This document shows positions 59,529 to 64,000 of a DNA stretch of 64,000 bases, piece by piece (the first letter of the stretch is position 1; the number at the start of each line of letters is the position of its first letter). A program made the position numbers and the translations under genes. Under the pieces are notes generated by a model, which was not told where the DNA came from, made no database searches, and was given only the letters and a program-made list of their open reading frames with translations. This DNA comes from CAZVPF01 sp964628195 (GTDB lineage Bacteria; Planctomycetota; Phycisphaerae; Sedimentisphaerales; Anaerohalosphaeraceae): contig CAZVPF010000001.1 of NCBI GenBank assembly GCA_964628195.1, positions 156,083-220,082 on the forward strand. Reading direction: 5' to 3'.

Positions 59529-60602
59529 TCAGTATTTAACCACCTCGTAAGCGGCTTCAAGAAAAGCGTCGACATTTTCAGGTTTTGCCCCGGCGGTGAT
59601 CGCCCCGCCTGTGCACAAAACAAATTTCTGACCCTGCTTTGCGTTTTCAAAACAGTACTTTGCACTTTCCTTAACCTTCTCAGGCGTGCCTTCTATCATA
59701 TCATAAATAGGATGTATATTTCCACCAAGAATTACGCCCGGCAGGGATTTTCTGAATTCCTTTATATCGATGTTGGGTGAAAACCCCATAAGCTCGTCGA
59801 TACCGAGTTCACCCAGCTTATGTATACCTTCGGGCAGCATGTCCCCGTCGGTATGAAGACTGCAGACAACCTTGCCCTTCCACGCCTCGACAAGCTTACC
59901 GGTGTACGGTGTCACGAACTCATCAAACAGGTCAGGCTGCAGGTAGGCACAATAGTCCTCGCCTATGTCGATCTTGTCGAAAAGATTGTTCTCCCGGTTA
60001 TAGTCGCCCCACTGTTTTTCCTGGAAATCCAGCCACTCCAGCGACCTCTCTGTTAAAAACTCAAATATCTGTTTCACCTTTTGAGGATTATCATACAGGT
60101 CGATGAAGAATTTCTCCGTTCCCCGAAAGATCGAGAACAGGTCCATGGCACCTGTAACACCGTGATAAAAACTCGCACGTTTTTCTTTAGGCAAATGCTT
60201 GTTATAAAATTCAACCGCATCTATCAGCTCGCTCACACCCTCAACCTGCTCAAGCTTTTTCCGCTGGAAGTATTTATCAAAATTGTCCAGCGAGTCATCA
60301 AGGAACTTGAAACTGCTTTTCTGAGAATCAGCCTGAAACTGTTTATAATCGAAGTAAATATCAATAAAGTTCACACCAACTTCATAATCACGCAGCCCGT
60401 AGAATCTGTCGTCAACCATCTTTTGCGCCCCAAGCTGCGCTTCCAGGTCGCTCGCATACTTTCCGGGCTCCGTTTTTGTAAAATCACACACAAAAGTCTG
60501 GTCAAGCCACAGCCTGAAAGGGGCATAGTCAACATGTTCCCCGCCCGCAAGTTTTCGATAACGTTCAGAGTTTCCCTTTAGAAAATCAATTGGAGCCTTC
60601 AT
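59529..60602 (-). CDS. Uroporphyrinogen decarboxylase-like protein 2 (UroD/MtaA superfamily)
   Basis: 357 residues, first gene of the UroD pair. The C-terminal half has the family segments VCSLHTDGDMLPEGIHKLGELGIDELMGFSP, GVILGGNIHPIYDMIEGTPEKV and FVLCTGGAITAGAKPENVDAFLEA. The first half (YAPFRLWLDQTFVCDF, VNFIDIYFDYKQF) is diverged from the sister protein. Members outside heme synthesis act in methyl transfer to or from corrinoids and often occur in pairs. Transcription probably starts at the shared dyad at 60699-60722. No corrinoid-binding protein gene is seen in the window. Confidence 0.78.
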   Translation of the reverse strand: MKAPIDFLKGNSERYRKLAGGEHVDYAPFRLWLDQTFVCDFTKTEPGKYASDLEAQLGAQKMVDDRFYGLRDYEVGVNFIDIYFDYKQFQADSQKSSFKFLDDSLDNFDKYFQRKKLEQVEGVSELIDAVEFYNKHLPKEKRASFYHGVTGAMDLFSIFRGTEKFFIDLYDNPQKVKQIFEFLTERSLEWLDFQEKQWGDYNRENNLFDKIDIGEDYCAYLQPDLFDEFVTPYTGKLVEAWKGKVVCSLHTDGDMLPEGIHKLGELGIDELMGFSPNIDIKEFRKSLPGVILGGNIHPIYDMIEGTPEKVKESAKYCFENAKQGQKFVLCTGGAITAGAKPENVDAFLEAAYEVVKY

Positions 60603-60698
60603 TTAATAATCCCGTCTCAATAAATAATTAATGAATAATGGTACCTGTCAGTTACAGTGTTTTAATGTGTTATTTCAAAAAATAGCATAATATTTCAT

Positions 60699-60722
60699 TA
60701 TGTCAATAATAATCTTGACATA
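60699..60722. promoter_or_regulatory. Perfect dyad operator containing divergent -35 boxes
   Basis: TATGTCAA (60699-60706) and TTGACATA (60715-60722) are perfect 8-bp arms around 8 bases. Each arm supplies a TTGACA -35 box: the right arm for the GntR-type gene and the left arm, on the minus strand, for the UroD pair with TATTTT at 60684-60679 (16-base spacer). A dimeric repressor bound here would block both units. Confidence 0.7.
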
Positions 60723-60743
60723 GTTGGCGGATTTAAATATAAT
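60715..60743 (+). promoter_or_regulatory. Consensus sigma-70 promoter of the GntR-type regulator
   Basis: TTGACA (60715-60720), a 17-base spacer and TATAAT (60738-60743) form a perfect promoter about 78 bases before the ATG at 60822, overlapping the dyad at 60699-60722. Confidence 0.8.
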
Positions 60744-60821
60744 TATTCAAAACACGAGATATTGCATCCGGGCCGAATATCACTAAAGTACTCTTAAATA
60801 AGGATTTACAAGGTTTAATAT

Positions 60822-62030
60822 ATGCCAGCCGCCCGTGACAATACAAAGGGTAAACATTACCGGATTTATGAGACCCTGTTCGCCGACATTATGTCCGGGC
60901 GCTACGCAGACGGCGAAAAAATCCCCAATGAAATTCAGCTAGCTGAGACTTACGGGGTCTCTCGCCCAACAGTAGCCAAGGCAATCAGGATACTCGAGAA
61001 AAGAAATCTTGTATACAGAAAGTCGGGCGCCGGTACTTATGTCAGCATGCCCGATGCAATTTCCAAACAAAAGATAGGCCTGCTGATGCCCCGCCTGTCG
61101 ATCGCTCCAAGGCAATACGCTCATTTTGTCACACTCGGCAGCATGATTGTTTCCGAAATATCCAGGCGAGCCAATACAAGCAGGCACGTCCTCCTGCTCA
61201 ACGATCTGCCTTATGGAAATGAAAACGAGGTGATAACTCAGGCACATCAGATATGCAGACAGCTTATTGACCTCGAGGTCAAAGGTGTTATTTTTATGCC
61301 CTTTGAGTTCTCCTCGGAAAACCAGGATGTAAACGAAAGCATAGCTGCTAAGATCAGCGAATCCGGCATAACTGTTACATTGATTGACCGGGATATTAAA
61401 AATGGAAACAACAGGAGTGATTTTGACATCGTTTGCATCGACAACGAGCAGGCGGCTTATGATATAACCAAACACCTGGTAATGACCGGCTCAAAAAAAA
61501 TAGAATTCGTAACAACCTGGATCGATGTAACCTCGATCACACGCCGCATTCGAGGCTTCAAAAATGCTCTCGAAGAAAGCGGGTTGAATTTTTCCCGGAA
61601 TAATGTTCACAGGTTCCCCTTTTTACCGTTTATGGAACATGACAAGTCAATCGAACAACAGGCCGTGCAAAACTTCCTTAAAGACATAAAGGCAGACGCA
61701 CTCGTTTGCGCCAACGACCGGCTGGCCTCCGTCGTCATCGACTATGCCCTCAAAGCAGGGATAAAGGTCCCGGAAGATTTAAAGGTCGTCGGTTTTGACG
61801 ACGAACCCTTCGGAGCTTACCTCCCTGTCCCGCTGACCACGATGAGACAGCCCGCCGCCGCTTTAGGAGCTGAGGCAATACGCCTGCTTATCAGCCGCAG
61901 CGAAGAGCCCGACATTGTACCGCGAGAGGTAATGCTAAAAGCCGAGTTGGTCATCCGCAGCTCATGCGGTTTTGACAGCGAAAAAAACGTTAATTTTGTT
62001 CAGGGATTGAATGGCCGGGAAATAGTTTAG
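60822..62030 (+). CDS. GntR-type transcriptional regulator with LacI-like sugar-sensor domain
   Basis: 402 residues. Residues about 12-75 are a GntR winged helix (YETLFADIMSGRYADGEKIPNEIQLAETYGVSRPTVAKAIRIL, RKSGAGTYVS). Residues about 80-395 are a periplasmic-binding-protein fold as in LacI/AraR (IGLLMPRL, FDIVCIDNEQAAYDITKHLV, ADALVCANDRLASVVIDYAL, DLKVVGFDDEPFGAYL, PLTTMRQPAAALGAEAIRLL). The AraR-like design points to a sugar effector. The dyad over its own promoter fits autorepression and shared control of the UroD pair and the GxGYxYP gene, which starts 45 bases downstream. Confidence 0.9.
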   Translation: MPAARDNTKGKHYRIYETLFADIMSGRYADGEKIPNEIQLAETYGVSRPTVAKAIRILEKRNLVYRKSGAGTYVSMPDAISKQKIGLLMPRLSIAPRQYAHFVTLGSMIVSEISRRANTSRHVLLLNDLPYGNENEVITQAHQICRQLIDLEVKGVIFMPFEFSSENQDVNESIAAKISESGITVTLIDRDIKNGNNRSDFDIVCIDNEQAAYDITKHLVMTGSKKIEFVTTWIDVTSITRRIRGFKNALEESGLNFSRNNVHRFPFLPFMEHDKSIEQQAVQNFLKDIKADALVCANDRLASVVIDYALKAGIKVPEDLKVVGFDDEPFGAYLPVPLTTMRQPAAALGAEAIRLLISRSEEPDIVPREVMLKAELVIRSSCGFDSEKNVNFVQGLNGREIV

Positions 62031-62075
62031 TTTTTCAATTTTTACGGAATTTATACTATCGGAGAATGTATTTTT

Positions 62076-63896
62076 ATGAGAGTAGCTGAGTTTGCGTTAA
62101 TATTACTGTTAATACCCGCAGCAAGTTGCCAAAACACTGTCCATGACACTGTTCGTACAGAGCCTCAGCACCGCTGGTGGCCTGTCCAGAAAGCGCCTGC
62201 TGGTGTTGTTAAAACCGTCCCGCACGAAGACTTCGAGCCCGTTGAAAGCCCGAAAGGTAAAAACAACCGCGGCCATTTCGGTTCCATGCACATAATGATC
62301 CAGTCCCTCTCGGGCCTTGCCGCCCAAGCTGTCAACCAGGGCAGATGCGATGAAATGATCTGGATCGAAGTCGGCCGAAACGGCGTCCTCAATCCGGATT
62401 ACGCACTTTGGTATAAGCAGATAAAGCAAAAGCTCAGCTTCGAGGAAAGAGGAGCCTTCAAATCCTGGGACCTTGTCAGGCGATTCAAAGACAAAGGCAT
62501 CGTAAATTCTTACGTGCTCTATCGATATGACTATTCTGACGGCCAGCCCTACATTAAACGCTCCGACGCTAACCACTCAGTTAACGCCGCAACAATGGCC
62601 GCAGGTGTCGAAGGCGCATTGCTGATAGAAGAGCGGATGGAGACACAGGCCAAAGACATCGGCCTCAAACTCGCCTATGATACACGCGATAAAACCGTCA
62701 AGCAGGTCTTCGAGCAGTACAAGGACCGTCTGAATCGAAACAGCCTCGTCGCCATTGACCCCAAGACCGCCCATGCGAGAGCTTTCGCGGTCGCTTACAA
62801 AAGCCCGACCCATATCGGCCTTGAACAGCCTATGGAGCAAATGCTGAAATGGCTCGAACCACTCTCGCCGATCATAGGTTATCTCTGGCAGGACGAACGT
62901 GAAGAAACATCGCTGGCCTCACAGTATGGTCATTTTATAACCGCGACAAACTGGTCCCTTAACATGCCCCTGCTGATCGCGGCCAGCCGGGACCCGATCG
63001 ACGTAAAAGCGCCCCGGCTCGATCCCTCGAAAATCGATTACAGCGTGAAAAAAGCCTCCGCTTTCGCTATAACAGATGGCGACAACCTTTGCTGGCTGAT
63101 GGGTGATTTTGCGCACAGCAGGTTATACTGGGCCAATAAGACACACGGCGAGGTCCCTTTCTGCTGGACAAGCTGCTTTGCCAACCTTTCACAGGTAAGC
63201 TCCGTTACCGTCGAACACCTGCTCAGGACAATACCGGGTAACTCCTGCTTTATAGAATACGGCGGCGGCTATCAATACCCCGACACTTTCGCCCTCAGGC
63301 TGGAAAACCGCAAACAGCATTTGGCTGAGTTTGCAAAACGCGTTTGGAACAGAATGGAACAAATGGGCATCGGTGTCTTCGGATTCCTGACAGAAGATTT
63401 TGACAGCCCCAATGCTCTCGAAGCTTATAAGACTTATGCCGAAAATATGCCCGGCCTCGTCGGCATGATCGCCGTGCAGTATCACCCCTACGAAGGAGGC
63501 CCCGGTGATATCATCTGGGTAAAAAACAAGGCCGGCATCGAGATTCCCGTCGTTCGTGCGAGTTATGCACTGTGGGCGAACTACAATACCAAGTTCGGCG
63601 GCACACCCAATAAAATCGCAAGACTTATTAACGAAGATGCGGAAAAAAAATCCAGTTACAACTGGACCGTCGTCCATGCCTGGTCGGCATTTAAACAGGT
63701 CCAAGGCGATGACGAAAACCAGCAGAACGGCACTTACGGCGACCCTGCTCATGCAGTAGGCCCCGAACCTGTCAAATGGATCGCCGAGAAACTGACCGAC
63801 GATATAAAAGTCGTCACCATCGAAGAACTGCTCTGGCTGATGCGCATGGAACATAACCCCGCCCAGACAAAGAAGATCATCAACCGCGAACACTAA
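62076..63896 (+). CDS. GxGYxYP family putative glycoside hydrolase
   Basis: 606 residues. The N-terminus is hydrophobic with a possible lipobox (LLLIPAASC, C at about residue 19), so it is exported and probably lipid-anchored. An N-terminal domain with many charged residues (about 60-310) precedes the core, which contains FAITDGDNLCWLMGDF, CFIEYGGGYQYP (the name-giving G-x-G-Y-x-Y-P motif) and GVFGFLTEDFDSPNALEAY. The family is found near carbohydrate-active genes in planctomycetes, Bacteroidetes and Lentisphaerae and is thought to be hydrolytic, but the substrate is unknown to me. GGAGAA lies 13 bases before the ATG. It is probably co-transcribed with the GntR-type gene. Confidence 0.8.
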   Translation: MRVAEFALILLLIPAASCQNTVHDTVRTEPQHRWWPVQKAPAGVVKTVPHEDFEPVESPKGKNNRGHFGSMHIMIQSLSGLAAQAVNQGRCDEMIWIEVGRNGVLNPDYALWYKQIKQKLSFEERGAFKSWDLVRRFKDKGIVNSYVLYRYDYSDGQPYIKRSDANHSVNAATMAAGVEGALLIEERMETQAKDIGLKLAYDTRDKTVKQVFEQYKDRLNRNSLVAIDPKTAHARAFAVAYKSPTHIGLEQPMEQMLKWLEPLSPIIGYLWQDEREETSLASQYGHFITATNWSLNMPLLIAASRDPIDVKAPRLDPSKIDYSVKKASAFAITDGDNLCWLMGDFAHSRLYWANKTHGEVPFCWTSCFANLSQVSSVTVEHLLRTIPGNSCFIEYGGGYQYPDTFALRLENRKQHLAEFAKRVWNRMEQMGIGVFGFLTEDFDSPNALEAYKTYAENMPGLVGMIAVQYHPYEGGPGDIIWVKNKAGIEIPVVRASYALWANYNTKFGGTPNKIARLINEDAEKKSSYNWTVVHAWSAFKQVQGDDENQQNGTYGDPAHAVGPEPVKWIAEKLTDDIKVVTIEELLWLMRMEHNPAQTKKIINREH

Positions 63897-63946
63897 AAAT
63901 TAAGGGTAGCTCTAATAATTGCTTTTATGCGGCAGGTAGAAGATTT
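63897..63946 (+). repeat. 50-bp dispersed direct repeat, right copy
   Basis: This is the second copy of the element at 2255-2304, same orientation, one mismatch. It starts two bases after the GxGYxYP stop codon. The rest to 64000 shows no gene. Confidence 0.85.
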
Positions 63947-64000
63947 GTAACCGTTCACAGTTTTTAACAGATTAATGATGGATATTTTTTAGTGCTCCAA

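Noticed and set aside
1..64000. CRISPR arrays, rRNA genes, complete insertion sequences, phage genes
   Set aside because: No regular short repeats with spacers, no rRNA-like stretch, no transposase or phage structural protein was recognised on either strand.

Overview
The window looks like a chromosome segment of a polysaccharide-degrading planctomycete, most likely class Phycisphaerae (Sedimentisphaerales-like). The pointers are PEP-CTERM tails on secreted proteins, a pseudopilin of the planctomycete type, dockerin-like repeats ending in AxxWL, GxGYxYP and DUF2617 proteins, a homoserine acetyltransferase fused to MetW, and paired uroporphyrinogen-decarboxylase-like proteins. This placement is inference from gene content; the window holds no rRNA.

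Layout. 1-2013: housekeeping end with the 3' part of rpsA, a sigma-70 factor and tRNA-Ser(CGA). 2255-2304: first copy of a 50-bp repeat whose second copy lies at 63897-63946, almost at the window end. 2507-38147: a long glycan-degradation region. It opens with a XylR-like AraC regulator and then carries an FG-GAP/PEP-CTERM protein, a pseudopilin, a putative glycosidase-deacetylase, a dockerin/FG-GAP protein, a GPH sugar symporter, GH116, a large secreted putative glycosidase, GH78-like, a six-hairpin glycosidase, a clan-A-like secreted glycosidase, two GH172 (DUF2961) proteins (one fused to a GH42-like part), a GH5-like lipoprotein, GH2 beta-mannosidase and a GH43-like lipoprotein. 38425-40811: DUF2617, a CPBP protease and a HhH DNA glycosylase. 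40909-43620: tandem GH29 fucosidase. 43840-51392: PAS histidine kinase, macro-domain protein plus galactokinase, an arginine decarboxylase/agmatinase pair, and a PP2C/Ser-Thr kinase pair. 51476-58436: GH38 alpha-mannosidase, LamG/PEP-CTERM protein, MetX-MetW fusion, DUF2156 and DUF1294. 58498-63896: two UroD-like proteins divergent from a GntR-LacI type regulator and a GxGYxYP protein.

How it works together. Secreted and lipid-anchored enzymes (GH5, GH43, GH116, GH29, GH172, clan-A type) would trim a complex branched glycan bearing rhamnose, fucose, mannose and furanose residues. Cytoplasmic GH2, GH78-like, GH38 and six-hairpin enzymes would finish the oligosaccharides brought in by the GPH symporter, and galactokinase could feed released galactose into metabolism. 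No SusC/SusD pair and no sulfatase was seen.

The most striking unexplained signal is a 12-bp motif (consensus GTCATTTTGCGC) that occurs as a pair with exactly 21-bp spacing at five intergenic places (5139, 9091, 21035, 24120, 32888), each next to a gene of the glycan region. This is the geometry of AraC-family operators and suggests one regulon, probably run by the XylR-like protein at 2507-3682. A second control point is a perfect 8+8 bp dyad at 60699-60722, whose arms double as divergent -35 boxes for the UroD and GntR/GxGYxYP units.
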